Below are positions 27,910-36,956 of a stretch of 64,000 nt of DNA, one piece after another. Each line of letters opens with the position of its first letter. Positions within the stretch are counted from its first letter, which is position 1. The translations under genes and the position numbers were made by a program. The DNA lies in NCBI RefSeq assembly GCF_001431725.1, contig NZ_CP013106.1:1984001-2048000 (forward strand), in the 5' to 3' direction. The notes below the pieces were generated by a model, which saw only the letters and a list, made by a program, of their open reading frames with translations, did not search any database and was not told the DNA's origin. Source of the DNA: Halomonas huangheensis. Its GTDB lineage: Bacteria; Pseudomonadota; Gammaproteobacteria; Pseudomonadales; Halomonadaceae.

Positions 27910-28511
27910 ACGGCTCCTTCATCATCAGGCAGCGGAGCAGGCTTGCCCTTGAGCGACTGATACAGATGAATCAACGACTGAATGCACATGATCGCCAGCG
28001 CCAACAGGATCATGCCCTTGATCAACGCCGGAAACGGTGGATTCCAGGAGGTACCGGAGCGCTCCAGCTGCCAGTCACCCATCGGGTTGTGTGAGGCGCC
28101 CCAGAACATCACATAAGCGGCGTAGGTCATGCCCAGGCAGAAACCGAAGGTGACCAGGTCATTGAAACGGTCCAGCCACAGGCGAAAACGTGGGCCGACC
28201 GTGTCATACAGCACTCGCACGCGAATATGGCGATTGCTGGCGAGTGCCACGGGTCCACCGAGACAGAAACTTACCGCCACCAGCATGACCACACTCTCGT
28301 GGACCCAGGAGGTGGGCGAATTGAAGCCATAACGCATGATGACTTCGTAGACACTGATCGCCATGGCCACACACACCAGCCAGGCCGCGGTCTGGCCGGC
28401 CTTGACCACCAGCCGGTCGAAACCGCTGCGCACCAGGTCGGGGGCCTTGCTCGGTATCGTATCGCCGCCGGGTGGTGTGCCCTCTTGCGGCTCACGAGTC
28501 GAGTCACTCAT
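27906..28511 (-). CDS. dctQ: TRAP transporter small permease subunit (DctQ), second system
   Basis: A 201-residue protein with four membrane segments and the DctQ-type FNSPTSWVHESVVMLVAVSFCLGG segment. It has an unusually long, polar N-terminus of about 40 residues before the first membrane segment. It is coupled to dctM by a four-base overlap. Confidence 0.9.
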   Translation of the reverse strand: MSDSTREPQEGTPPGGDTIPSKAPDLVRSGFDRLVVKAGQTAAWLVCVAMAISVYEVIMRYGFNSPTSWVHESVVMLVAVSFCLGGPVALASNRHIRVRVLYDTVGPRFRLWLDRFNDLVTFGFCLGMTYAAYVMFWGASHNPMGDWQLERSGTSWNPPFPALIKGMILLALAIMCIQSLIHLYQSLKGKPAPLPDDEGAV

Positions 28512-28543
28512 GAGACATCCTCAACGATTGTCTGAACAGCCGA

Positions 28544-28570
28544 GCACCCCCGGACAGAAACTGGGGGTGC
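28544..28570. promoter_or_regulatory. Intercistronic hairpin between dctP and dctQ
   Basis: Inverted repeat GCACCCCC (28544-28551) / GGGGGTGC (28563-28570) in the gap after the dctP stop. Such hairpins often protect the binding-protein mRNA and lower expression of the permease genes; that role is inferred. Confidence 0.45.
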
Positions 28571-28587
28571 ATCGAGGGGGGGGTAAT

Positions 28588-29616
28588 CTAGAGTTGGCCA
28601 CGCGCACGCAGGAAGCTGGTGGTGGCGTCGTAGATCTTCTGGGTCATCTCGTTCTGGCCAGCCCATTCCTGCCATTCCTGTTCAGCGGCCTGACGGAACT
28701 TGAGGCGCTCTTCTGCAGGCAGGTCGAACGGATGGACGTCCGGATCTTCCTTGAGGCGTGCAAGAGTCTCGATATCCTGCTCCTTGAGGCGCGCGATCAG
28801 GTCGTAGGCCATGCCATCAAACGCAGTCTCGAGAGTCGTCTGCAGATCAGCCGGGAGGCTGTCCCAGATTTCCTTGTTGAGTGATATCGCGATCATCGGC
28901 ATGGAATGAAAGCCCGGGTACAGCGGGTAGGGGGCGAAGGAGTGAAGGCCCTGGGCGTCGTTATTGGAGAGTACAGTGGAGTCAGCAGCATCGATGACCC
29001 CTTTCTCGAGGCCGGTATAGACCTCGGAGCCCGGCAGGTTGACCGGGGTGGCACCGATACGCTCGAAGATGTTGTAGACCATGCCCTGGGGCGCACGAAT
29101 CTTGAGGCCCTGGAAGTCGTCCATGCTTTCGATGGGCACGGTGGAGGGGATCGACTCCAGCGGGAAGGTCGCAGCGGCTACCAGGTGAGTGCCGTACGGC
29201 TCAACCAGCTCGTTGTAAAGGTCCTCACCGCCTGCGGTATTCATGAATTCGAGGAAGTCATAGGGATTATTCCACGCACCGACCAGGTTGCCGATCATGC
29301 CGAATGCCGGGTCTGATCCAGAGAAGTAACTGGGGTCGGTCATGTGGCCCTGGAGGATGCCGGCGGACACGGCTTGAAGAGTTTCGGTCGGGCCGACCAC
29401 CGCGCCGATCGGCAGCACTTCGATGCTGACTCGACCGTCGGTCATGGTGCCGATGCGCTCGGCCCATTGCTGTTTGATCTTGAAGCTTGGCTCGCCAGCA
29501 GTTTCGGACGCCTGGAAAGTCCACTCGTACTTTTCATCTTGAGCGGCAGCCTGGGCGGCAGCTGTGGTCAACAGCGCCGCAGAGGCCAGCATCAGTGTAG
29601 GTAGCGTTCTGTTCAT
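28588..29616 (-). CDS. dctP: TRAP transporter solute-binding protein (DctP), second system
   Basis: A 342-residue DctP-type binding protein. The signal peptide (LMLASAALLTTAAAQAAA) is followed by the domain with MDDFQGLKIRAPQGMVYNIFERIGATPVNLPGSEVYTGLEKGVIDAAD; the conserved arginine is in KIRAPQG. The ATG at 29616 with GGAG upstream is preferred over an upstream in-frame codon. It is divergent from the dehydratase pair with a palindromic operator between them, which ties uptake to sugar-acid dehydration. Confidence 0.9.
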   Translation of the reverse strand: MNRTLPTLMLASAALLTTAAAQAAAQDEKYEWTFQASETAGEPSFKIKQQWAERIGTMTDGRVSIEVLPIGAVVGPTETLQAVSAGILQGHMTDPSYFSGSDPAFGMIGNLVGAWNNPYDFLEFMNTAGGEDLYNELVEPYGTHLVAAATFPLESIPSTVPIESMDDFQGLKIRAPQGMVYNIFERIGATPVNLPGSEVYTGLEKGVIDAADSTVLSNNDAQGLHSFAPYPLYPGFHSMPMIAISLNKEIWDSLPADLQTTLETAFDGMAYDLIARLKEQDIETLARLKEDPDVHPFDLPAEERLKFRQAAEQEWQEWAGQNEMTQKIYDATTSFLRARGQL

Positions 29617-29752
29617 GGTCGCTCTCCGGTCAGGTGTTGCTGTTGTTATGCAGATGTCATCCACACGGCAGTGTCATGGATCCATTGTCACGTCCCTGCG
29701 ACGCGGCCCCGATCAGGGGATCACGCGGTAGGGCAATGTTGCTCATTGAGAG

Positions 29753-29771
29753 AGTATGTTCAACATATACT
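29753..29771. promoter_or_regulatory. Probable GntR (FadR-type) operator in the dctP/dehydratase divergent gap
   Basis: AG-TATGTTCAACATA-TACT contains a perfect 6-1-6 palindrome at 29755-29767. The same palindrome (opposite central base) and the same TACT flank occur at 43163-43179 in front of the GntR gene. It sits about 100 bp from the dehydratase start and 137 bp from dctP. This points to shared control by the GntR protein. Confidence 0.7.
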
Positions 29772-29869
29772 TTCGTATGTGTGTACTTTTGGCCAGCCGA
29801 GGGATAGGGTTGCTGCAAACGAAATGCACAAGTGGCATCTATCTACCGTGACATCCGAGGAGCATTGCC

Positions 29870-31630
29870 ATGGCCCGGGACAACGAATCCTCTGCCAAGC
29901 GTCAACTGCGTAGCGCCCAGTGGTTCGGCAGCGCCGACAAGAACGGTTTCATGTATCGCAGCTGGATGAAGAATCAGGGCATTCCCGATCATGAGTTCGA
30001 TGGCAGGCCGATCATCGGTATCTGCAATACCTGGTCGGAGCTGACGCCATGCAACGCGCATTTCCGCAAGATCGCCGAGCACGTCAAGAAGGGCATTCTC
30101 GAAGCGGGTGGCTATCCCGTCGAGTTCCCGGTGTTCTCCAATGGTGAGTCCAACTTGCGGCCTACGGCGATGTTCACTCGTAACCTGGCGAGCATGGATG
30201 TCGAGGAAGCGATTCGCGGTAATCCGATGGATGGCGTGGTGTTGCTGGTCGGTTGTGACAAGACCACGCCAGCGCTTTTGATGGGCGCGGCGAGCTGTGA
30301 TATTCCGACCATCGTTGTGACTGGCGGGCCGATGCTCAACGGTAAACACAAGGGGCAGGATATCGGTTCCGGGACCGTGGTCTGGCAGCTCTCCGAAGAG
30401 GTCAAGGCGGGTCGCATCTCGATCCATGACTTCATGGCTGCCGAGGCGGGCATGTCACGCTCTGCGGGTACCTGTAACACCATGGGCACAGCCTCGACCA
30501 TGGCCTGCATGGCGGAGTCCCTCGGCACGTCATTGCCTCATAACGCAGCAATTCCTGCCGTGGATTCGCGCCGTTATGTACTCGCTCACCTGTCGGGCAA
30601 TCGCATTGTCGATATGGTCCATGAGGATCTGCGTCTGTCGAAGGTGTTGACTCGTGAGGCGTTCGAGAACGCCATTCGTACCAACGCGGCCATTGGTGGC
30701 TCGACCAATGCGGTCATTCACCTCAAGGCGATTGCCGGGCGTATGGGTGTCGAGCTGGAGCTGGATGACTGGAATCGCATTGGCCGCGGTACACCGACCC
30801 TCGTGGATCTCCAACCATCCGGGCGTTTCCTGATGGAAGAGTTCTATTACGCCGGTGGTCTACCCGCAGTATTGCGCCGGCTTGGTGAGTCAGACCGTCT
30901 GCCGCACAAGGATGCGCTGACCGTCAATGGCCAGAGCCTGTGGGATAACGTCAAGGATGCACCGATCTACAACGATGAGGTCGTTCGCACCCTGGACAAC
31001 CCGCTGGTCGAGGATGGCGGCATGTGTGTGCTGCGTGGCAACCTGGCGCCACGTGGCGCGGTGCTCAAGCCATCAGCAGCCAGTCCGGAGTTGATGCAGC
31101 ATCGTGGACGTGCGGTGGTGTTCGAGAATTTCGACGACTACAAGGCACGCATCAACGACCCGGATCTCGACGTCGACGAGAGCTGTGTGTTGGTCTTGAA
31201 ACACTGCGGGCCCCGTGGTTATCACGGCATGGCGGAAGTCGGCAACATGGGGTTGCCAGCGAAGGTGCTGGAAAAAGGCGTCAAGGACATGGTTCGCATC
31301 TCTGATGCGCGCATGAGTGGCACCGCATACGGCACAGTAGTGCTTCACGTCGCACCGGAAGCTGCTGCGGGCGGGCCGTTGGCTGCCGTGCGTAATGGTG
31401 ACTGGGTTGAACTGGATGCCTATGCGGGCAAGCTGCATCTGGATATCAGTGACGAAGAGCTTCAGACACGCCTGGCAGAAGCCGATCCCACCGCGGCATC
31501 GCGTGAAATTGCCTCGACGGGTGGCTATCGTCAGCTATATATCGAACGAGTGTTGCAAGCTGACGAAGGCTGTGACTTCGACTTCCTTGTAGGCTGTCGA
31601 GGGTCTGAAGTACCGCGCCACTCACATTGA
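29870..31630 (+). CDS. IlvD/Edd-family sugar-acid dehydratase (L-arabinonate / D-xylonate dehydratase type)
   Basis: A 586-residue [2Fe-2S] dehydratase. The cluster cysteines are C61 (LTPCNAH), C129 (VGCDKTTPA) and C202 ([11 protein letters not shown]), with K131 as the probable carbamylated lysine. This matches the pentonate dehydratase branch rather than dihydroxy-acid dehydratase. GATP-like [10 protein letters not shown] and [13 protein letters not shown] segments complete the fold. It converts an aldonate such as L-arabinonate, D-xylonate or D-galactonate to the 2-keto-3-deoxy acid. It is first in the plus-strand operon, followed by a paralogue 26 bp downstream. The exact sugar acid is not determined by the sequence alone. 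Confidence 0.88.
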   Translation: MARDNESSAKRQLRSAQWFGSADKNGFMYRSWMKNQGIPDHEFDGRPIIGICNTWSELTPCNAHFRKIAEHVKKGILEAGGYPVEFPVFSNGESNLRPTAMFTRNLASMDVEEAIRGNPMDGVVLLVGCDKTTPALLMGAASCDIPTIVVTGGPMLNGKHKGQDIGSGTVVWQLSEEVKAGRISIHDFMAAEAGMSRSAGTCNTMGTASTMACMAESLGTSLPHNAAIPAVDSRRYVLAHLSGNRIVDMVHEDLRLSKVLTREAFENAIRTNAAIGGSTNAVIHLKAIAGRMGVELELDDWNRIGRGTPTLVDLQPSGRFLMEEFYYAGGLPAVLRRLGESDRLPHKDALTVNGQSLWDNVKDAPIYNDEVVRTLDNPLVEDGGMCVLRGNLAPRGAVLKPSAASPELMQHRGRAVVFENFDDYKARINDPDLDVDESCVLVLKHCGPRGYHGMAEVGNMGLPAKVLEKGVKDMVRISDARMSGTAYGTVVLHVAPEAAAGGPLAAVRNGDWVELDAYAGKLHLDISDEELQTRLAEADPTAASREIASTGGYRQLYIERVLQADEGCDFDFLVGCRGSEVPRHSH

Positions 31631-31656
31631 TATCTGCTCGAAGCCAAGGGGATTCC

Positions 31657-33459
31657 ATGACCCAACGTCCACGTTTGACGCCCGATCAGCTGCGCTCGCG
31701 CTGGTGGTTCGACAATGCCGAGCATCCGGGAACCACGGCGCTGTGCATCGAACGCTATATGAACTATGGCGTGACCCTGGATGAGCTGACCTCGGGACGC
31801 CCGATCATCGGCATCGCCCAGTCGGGCTCGGACCTGACGCCTTGCAACCGCCATCACATTGAGTTGGTCAAGCGGGTCAAGGACGGCATCCGAGCGGCGG
31901 GTGGGGTGCCGTTTGAATTTCCCATGCATCCGATTCATGAGAATGTCCGCCGTCCGACGGCGGCGCTGGATCGCAATCTGGCCTATCTGGGGCTGGTTGA
32001 GGTCCTTCACGGATATCCGTTGGATGGCGTGGTCCTGACCACCGGTTGCGACAAGACTACCCCAGCTTGCCTGATGGCGGCAGCGACGGTGAATATTCCC
32101 GCTATCGTGCTGTCCGGCGGGCCGATGCTCAACGGCTGGCACGGCAATCAGCGCGTCGGTTCGGGCACTATCATCTGGGAGCTGCGCAAGCGTCTCGCTG
32201 CCGGTGAAATTGACTATGCCGAGTTCCTGTCCACGGCAACTGATTCCGCGCCGTCGGTTGGGCACTGCAATACCATGGGCACGGCCTCAACCATGAACTC
32301 GATGGCCGAGGCGTTGGGTATGAGCCTGCCGGGATCGGCGATGATTCCAGGGCCGTACAAGGAACGCTCGATGGTGGCCTATGACACCGGCCAGCGTGCA
32401 GTGGAGATGGTCTGGGAGGACCTGCGTCCGCTGGATATCCTCACGCGTGAGGCCTTCGAGAACGCTATCGTGGTGTGCTCGGCGTTGGGCGGTTCCTCCA
32501 ATGCACCGGTGCACGTCAATGCCATTGCCCGTCATGCTGGTGTGCCGCTGGATAATGACGATTGGCAACAATTGGGGCACCGGGTGCCTCTGCTGGCCAA
32601 TGTCATGCCTGCTGGTGTCTACCTGGGCGAGGAGTTTCACCGCGCCGGTGGCGTTCCCGCTGTCACTGCCGAGCTACTCAAGCAGGGCATGATTCACGGT
32701 GAGGCGCTGACCATCAATGGCAGGACCATGGCCGACAACGTCAGCGATTGCGAGACTCAGGATGACGATGTCATTCGCCGCTTCGCTGATCCGCTGACAA
32801 CACGGGCGGGGTTCATCAATCTCAAGGGCAATCTTTTCGATTCGGCGTTGATGAAGACCAGTGTGATTTCCGCGGACTTCCGTCGCCGTTTTCTGGAGAA
32901 CCCGGATGATCCGGATGCCTTCGAGGGCAAGGTCGTTGTCTTCGATGGCTCAGAGGACTATCACGCACGCATTGACGATCCTGCACTTGGCATCGATGCC
33001 ACGACAATTCTCGTTATGCGTGGAGCCGGGCCTGTGGGTCACCCCGGCGGTGCTGAGGTCGTCAATATGCAACCGCCGGAGGCCTTGATTCGTCAGGGAG
33101 TGGATTCGTTGCCGTGCCTCGGTGATGGCCGCCAGTCGGGTACCTCGGGGTCGCCCTCGATACTCAATGCGTCTCCCGAGGCGGCGACCGGTGGCCCGCT
33201 CGCGTTGTTGCAGAGTGGTGATCGGTTGCGCGTCGACCTCGGGCGTGGCGAGGTGCGGCTGCTGGTCAGCGATCAAGAACTGACCAGCCGCCGTGAGCAG
33301 CTCAAGTGTCATGGTGGTTATGCCTATCCCGGCCACCAGACTCCGTGGCAGGAGATCCAGCGTACTCTGGTCGAGCCGCTGGATCGGGGCATGACGCTGC
33401 GCGGTGCCGATCATTATCGCGATGTCGCCAGGCGCTCGCCGCCGCGTGACAATCACTGA
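31657..33459 (+). CDS. IlvD/Edd-family sugar-acid dehydratase, paralogue of the preceding gene
   Basis: A 600-residue dehydratase of the same family, with cluster cysteines in [17 protein letters not shown] and [11 protein letters not shown]. It starts at the ATG at 31657 behind AAGGGG. It differs strongly from its neighbour ([23 protein letters not shown] opening), so this is not a recent duplication and the substrates are probably different, for example an L- and a D-pentonate. Its 3' end overlaps the convergent DUF1127-like gene by seven bases. Confidence 0.87.
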   Translation: MTQRPRLTPDQLRSRWWFDNAEHPGTTALCIERYMNYGVTLDELTSGRPIIGIAQSGSDLTPCNRHHIELVKRVKDGIRAAGGVPFEFPMHPIHENVRRPTAALDRNLAYLGLVEVLHGYPLDGVVLTTGCDKTTPACLMAAATVNIPAIVLSGGPMLNGWHGNQRVGSGTIIWELRKRLAAGEIDYAEFLSTATDSAPSVGHCNTMGTASTMNSMAEALGMSLPGSAMIPGPYKERSMVAYDTGQRAVEMVWEDLRPLDILTREAFENAIVVCSALGGSSNAPVHVNAIARHAGVPLDNDDWQQLGHRVPLLANVMPAGVYLGEEFHRAGGVPAVTAELLKQGMIHGEALTINGRTMADNVSDCETQDDDVIRRFADPLTTRAGFINLKGNLFDSALMKTSVISADFRRRFLENPDDPDAFEGKVVVFDGSEDYHARIDDPALGIDATTILVMRGAGPVGHPGGAEVVNMQPPEALIRQGVDSLPCLGDGRQSGTSGSPSILNASPEAATGGPLALLQSGDRLRVDLGRGEVRLLVSDQELTSRREQLKCHGGYAYPGHQTPWQEIQRTLVEPLDRGMTLRGADHYRDVARRSPPRDNH

Positions 33460-33710
33460 TCGATTCCGATATCACGCCGCATACGATGATCCAGATTACC
33501 GGCTTCGCGGGCTGCGGCTCTTTGCTGTCGCCGCCCGCGCCACGCCACAACCCGGCGTTTGACCCAGTTTTCAATGGCCATGATCAACCCTAGTGGTGGC
33601 ATGGCAGGCATGATCACTTCCGGCATGCGATTAAGTGGCTTCTGGTGCTCGATCGGTGGTTTTCCGGCAGTGGCTTTCGCTGACTGATTGATGTTCGGTT
33701 GCATGCTCAT
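33453..33710 (-). CDS. Small DUF1127-like protein
   Basis: An 85-residue protein whose C-terminal third is basic and ends [12 protein letters not shown], the hallmark of the DUF1127 (YjiS-like) family. The N-terminus is proline-rich ([16 protein letters not shown]). The ATG at 33710 has AGGAG five bases upstream. It is divergent from a LysR gene, an arrangement often seen for this family. Some DUF1127 proteins bind RNA or affect phosphate and carbon metabolism; no function can be given here. Confidence 0.65.
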   Translation of the reverse strand: MSMQPNINQSAKATAGKPPIEHQKPLNRMPEVIMPAMPPLGLIMAIENWVKRRVVAWRGRRQQRAAAREAGNLDHRMRRDIGIDQ

Positions 33711-33845
33711 GACTCCTGTTGCTGATGTTGTGATCGTGGCCCGGTGATTCGGGCTGCGATCTACATCAGCAGCTTCGGCGTCATACATTGTTCAATCCAG
33801 CAAAACTTACTACACTCAATTTTCAGAAAAATTGAGGAGTCGGTC

Positions 33846-34772
33846 ATGTCGGTACCCAACGGCCCGGGTTGGCAGGCGCCGCTGCCACTGCTTGACCTGG
33901 ATGTACTTCGCAACTTTGTTGCCATTGTTGAAAATCGCAGCTTCTCGCGCGCAGCTCATCAGGTGCATCGCACACCATCGGCGTTGAGCATGCAGATCAA
34001 GAGTCTCGAAGAGACGCTTGGCAAGACACTGTTGATTCGTGAGGCACGTCGGGTAAGCACCACCTGCGAGGGGGAAACCCTACTGCGTTACGCCCGCCGT
34101 CTGCTGAATCTCAACCAGGAAGCTGTCGAGCAGTTTCTGTGTCCTGCGCTGCAGGGAACGGTGCGCCTGGGGACTGCGGATGACGTTGGGACGCGGCTGT
34201 TGCCTCAGGTGCTATCGCGCTTTGCACGTTCCCATCCATCTGTGCAGGTGGACGTGAGTGTTGCACCTAGCCTGGACCTGATGAGACGTTTCGATGCTGG
34301 TGAGCTGGACGTTGCGTTGATGACATCGGGTACTGACGGAATGCCGGGAGATCGTGGCGAGGTAGTGCACTCGGAATCACTGGTGTGGGCCGGACGCCGC
34401 GGAGGCATGGCTAGCGAGCGCCGGCCATTGCAGTTGGCACTGTCCAACCACGGCTGTGCCTGGCGTCGCATGGCATTGTCGGCGCTCGATGCCGCTGGTA
34501 TCGACTACCGTATTGCGTATGTCAGCGAGAACACCGCAGGCCATTGCGCTGCGTTGTGGGCGGACCTGGCAATCTCGACATTACCGGCGAGCATGGTCGA
34601 ACCACCGCTCAAGTGTATAGACCAGAGCGCTGGCTTGCCTGCGTTGGGCAAGTATCAGGTACTGATGCTGCGGCATCCCGGTAGTAACTCCGCCAGCGAT
34701 GCGTTGGCCGATACCGTGGTCGAGGCCTTCCAGCATTGGACAGGGCAGTCGCTGGAACTGGCCAGCGCCTGA
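33846..34772 (+). CDS. LysR-family transcriptional regulator
   Basis: A 308-residue LysR protein with its helix-turn-helix near residues 20-65 (RSFSRAAHQVHRTPSALSMQIKSLEETLG). The ATG at 33846 has GAGGAG upstream, so the longer reading is rejected. It is divergent from the DUF1127-like gene, its most likely target. It lies 106 bp before the aldose dehydrogenase gene on the same strand. The effector is unknown. Confidence 0.87.
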   Translation: MSVPNGPGWQAPLPLLDLDVLRNFVAIVENRSFSRAAHQVHRTPSALSMQIKSLEETLGKTLLIREARRVSTTCEGETLLRYARRLLNLNQEAVEQFLCPALQGTVRLGTADDVGTRLLPQVLSRFARSHPSVQVDVSVAPSLDLMRRFDAGELDVALMTSGTDGMPGDRGEVVHSESLVWAGRRGGMASERRPLQLALSNHGCAWRRMALSALDAAGIDYRIAYVSENTAGHCAALWADLAISTLPASMVEPPLKCIDQSAGLPALGKYQVLMLRHPGSNSASDALADTVVEAFQHWTGQSLELASA

Positions 34773-34801
34773 AAGTGGTCAGCACCTGAATGTGGTCAGT
34801 G
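34768..34801. repeat. 17-nt tandem repeat, 2 units
   Basis: CCTGAAAGTGGTCAGCA (34768-34784) and CCTGAATGTGGTCAGTG (34785-34801) differ at three positions. The first unit includes the LysR stop codon, a layout like the repeat at 1102-1140. Confidence 0.75.
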
Positions 34802-34878
34802 CCTGGAGCGACAGTTAGACTGCGCGACGATTTTTGTATTTACCTTTCACATTTTGCTATCGATGTTGGGGGCAGTTC

Positions 34879-35838
34879 ATGTCGGTGTTTCGTATAGGAC
34901 TCGTTGGGGCAGGCAAGATCGTTCAGGATCAACATCTCACTGCCATCGAGGCGACCGAAGGGCTGGAACTGGTGGCCTATGCCGATCCCCATGTGCCAGC
35001 GAATAGTGCGAAGCTGAAAGGCGTACCGGGCTTCGCGGATCTGGCCGCAATGCTGGATGCGCACCCTGATATTGATGCCGTGGCGATCTGCACCCCGGCA
35101 CACCTGCGTCATCGATTGGCGCGTGAGGCGATGAGCAGAGGCAAGGCGGTACTGTTGGAGAAGCCGCCGGCAACCACTCTGGCAGAGGTCGAGGACCTCA
35201 AGGAATACGCAGTGTTGGAAGGGCGGGTACTTTTCGCTGCCTGGCACTCACGCTTTGCACCTGGTATCGCTCGAGCCCATCAATGGCTGGCGGAAAATCA
35301 GATCAACTCGGTGGCGATTCACTGGCACGAGGATGTACATGTCTGGCACCCGGGGCAGGCATGGTTGTGGCAAGCCGGTGGCATGGGAGTGTTCGACCCC
35401 GGCATCAATGCGCTGTCGATTCTGACTCATTTGCTCGGCGAGCCGTTCTTCCTCAGCCGGGCCGAATTGGAGGTGCCGGCCAACTGTCAGACACCGATTG
35501 CTGCCAGGCTGGGCTATCGGTTGGCTGATCTTCACCTGAACCCACAACGGAAGATCAGCGCTGACTTTGATTTTCGTCATGAAGATCCGCCCAGCTGGAA
35601 CATGACCTTTGATACCGAGCGTGGCGCACTGGCCCTGGAAAATGGCGGGGCACGCTTGATCATCAATGGTGAGGTAGTGATCGACGAACCTGAGCGCGAA
35701 TATCAGGGCGTATACGCGCACTTCCGCGATCTGCTGGAGCGCGGCATCAGCGATATGGATATCACACCGTTGCGCCATGTCGCCGATGCGCTGATGCTGG
35801 GGGAGCGGCATCAGGTCGAGGACTTCATCGATAGATGA
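34879..35838 (+). CDS. Gfo/Idh/MocA-family aldose 1-dehydrogenase (L-arabinose / D-galactose 1-dehydrogenase-like)
   Basis: A 319-residue oxidoreductase with an N-terminal Rossmann fold (GLVGAGKIVQDQHL), the family EKPPATTLAEVEDL segment near residue 95 and the C-terminal WHPGQAWLWQAGGMGVFDPGINALS substrate domain. This last segment is very typical of bacterial L-arabinose/D-galactose 1-dehydrogenases. They oxidise the aldopyranose to the lactone with NAD(P)+. The ATG at 34879 is preferred because GLVGAG then follows directly. It supplies the first step of the oxidative arabinose route, between the ABC importer and the dehydratases. No lactonase gene is visible in the window. Confidence 0.83.
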   Translation: MSVFRIGLVGAGKIVQDQHLTAIEATEGLELVAYADPHVPANSAKLKGVPGFADLAAMLDAHPDIDAVAICTPAHLRHRLAREAMSRGKAVLLEKPPATTLAEVEDLKEYAVLEGRVLFAAWHSRFAPGIARAHQWLAENQINSVAIHWHEDVHVWHPGQAWLWQAGGMGVFDPGINALSILTHLLGEPFFLSRAELEVPANCQTPIAARLGYRLADLHLNPQRKISADFDFRHEDPPSWNMTFDTERGALALENGGARLIINGEVVIDEPEREYQGVYAHFRDLLERGISDMDITPLRHVADALMLGERHQVEDFIDR

Positions 35839-35846
35839 GCAGGCGC

Positions 35847-36824
35847 TCAGCGTGACGGACGACGCCAGCTCTGGCGACGGATAACATCGCGTAGCCTGGT
35901 GCTCAAGGCTGCCGCACCCGGTGAGGGGCGTGTCTCTCGTAGTGTGACCAGACCGTAGGGTTGCACGCTCACTGCCTCGCGTGTTGGCAACAGACGAAAG
36001 CGGGCTGGGTCGCACAGCAGGCCCGCGACTTCCTGTGTGGTCACCGTCAAGGTGTCGGTCGCTGCGACCAGTGAGAGGGATACCAGAATGTCCGAGGTGT
36101 CGACGATCTGCATTGGTGGCGTCAGGCCGTGGTACATCAGCAAGTAATCGAAGCGTTGGCGCATCAGCGATCCGGAAGGTTGTAGTGCCCAGGGGTAATG
36201 CATCATTGCCCCAAGCTCCGGGCTGCTGGATGCCGTCAGCGGATGGTTATGGCGACATACGATACAGGTGGCTTCTTCGCCGATTTCCTCAAACACGAAA
36301 TCCGCTGCATTGAAGCCTGCCGGGATACGACACAGGGCAAGGTCGAGCTCGCCACTCAACAACCTGGGAATCAGCGCCTGACTGACATCGACATCGACAC
36401 TGACCTTGAGTCCCGGGAGGTCGAGTCGTGTCTCTTCCAGCGCCTGGGTGAGCAGGGTTACCGTGGGGTCCATCACGGTTCCCACCGCGACGGTGCCGGT
36501 ATTGCCGGCACGCAGGGCATTGAGCTCATCCCCGGTCTGCTTGAGTGACGACAGCATATTGCGGGCATGGCGCACCATGATCTCGCCGTACCAGTTGGGT
36601 TCCAGGCCTCGCGAATGGCGCTCGAAGAGTTTCAATCCCAGCCGAAGCTCAAGTTCGCCGAGCAACTTTGACGCGGCAGGTTGGCTAACACCTAGCCAGG
36701 CGGCTGCACGGTGCAGGTTTCGGTAGTCATCGAGCGCCGCCAGTAGTTCAAGGTGGCGTAACTTTAGTCGGACATCGAGATACCAGTCGGGGGCCAGGTT
36801 TTCCTTATCTGCTGTACGCGTCAT
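35847..36824 (-). CDS. LysR-family regulator (GbpR-like)
   Basis: A 325-residue LysR protein with its helix-turn-helix near residues 20-65 (LHRAAAWLGVSQPAASKLLGELE). The motif resembles GbpR, known in alphaproteobacteria to control sugar-binding-protein genes in response to arabinose, galactose and fucose. The ATG at 36824 is used; a TTG 12 codons upstream also fits. It is divergent from the mutarotase gene. A GTGATAACCAA(A/T)T element lies here and again before araF, so it may control both. This is inferred. Confidence 0.82.
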   Translation of the reverse strand: MTRTADKENLAPDWYLDVRLKLRHLELLAALDDYRNLHRAAAWLGVSQPAASKLLGELELRLGLKLFERHSRGLEPNWYGEIMVRHARNMLSSLKQTGDELNALRAGNTGTVAVGTVMDPTVTLLTQALEETRLDLPGLKVSVDVDVSQALIPRLLSGELDLALCRIPAGFNAADFVFEEIGEEATCIVCRHNHPLTASSSPELGAMMHYPWALQPSGSLMRQRFDYLLMYHGLTPPMQIVDTSDILVSLSLVAATDTLTVTTQEVAGLLCDPARFRLLPTREAVSVQPYGLVTLRETRPSPGAAALSTRLRDVIRRQSWRRPSR

Positions 36825-36827
36825 GCT

Positions 36828-36845
36828 GTGATAACCAAATGAATA
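36828..36845. promoter_or_regulatory. Candidate LysR half-site (GTGATAACCAAAT)
   Basis: GTGATAACCAAAT lies between the divergent LysR and mutarotase genes. GTGATAACCAATT occurs 1.6 kb away upstream of the arabinose-binding protein gene. Both contain the GATAACC core found as a full palindrome at 10311-10327. Confidence 0.45.
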
Positions 36846-36956
36846 TGGGAAATGTGACAAGGGAGTATTAGCGGTTACCCCACGGGATGTCCAGGGTAAT
36901 ACCGTCGCTGAACCAGCTGATTTATCAGCAGGATTCTTGTTTTCGGGAGAACGCCA

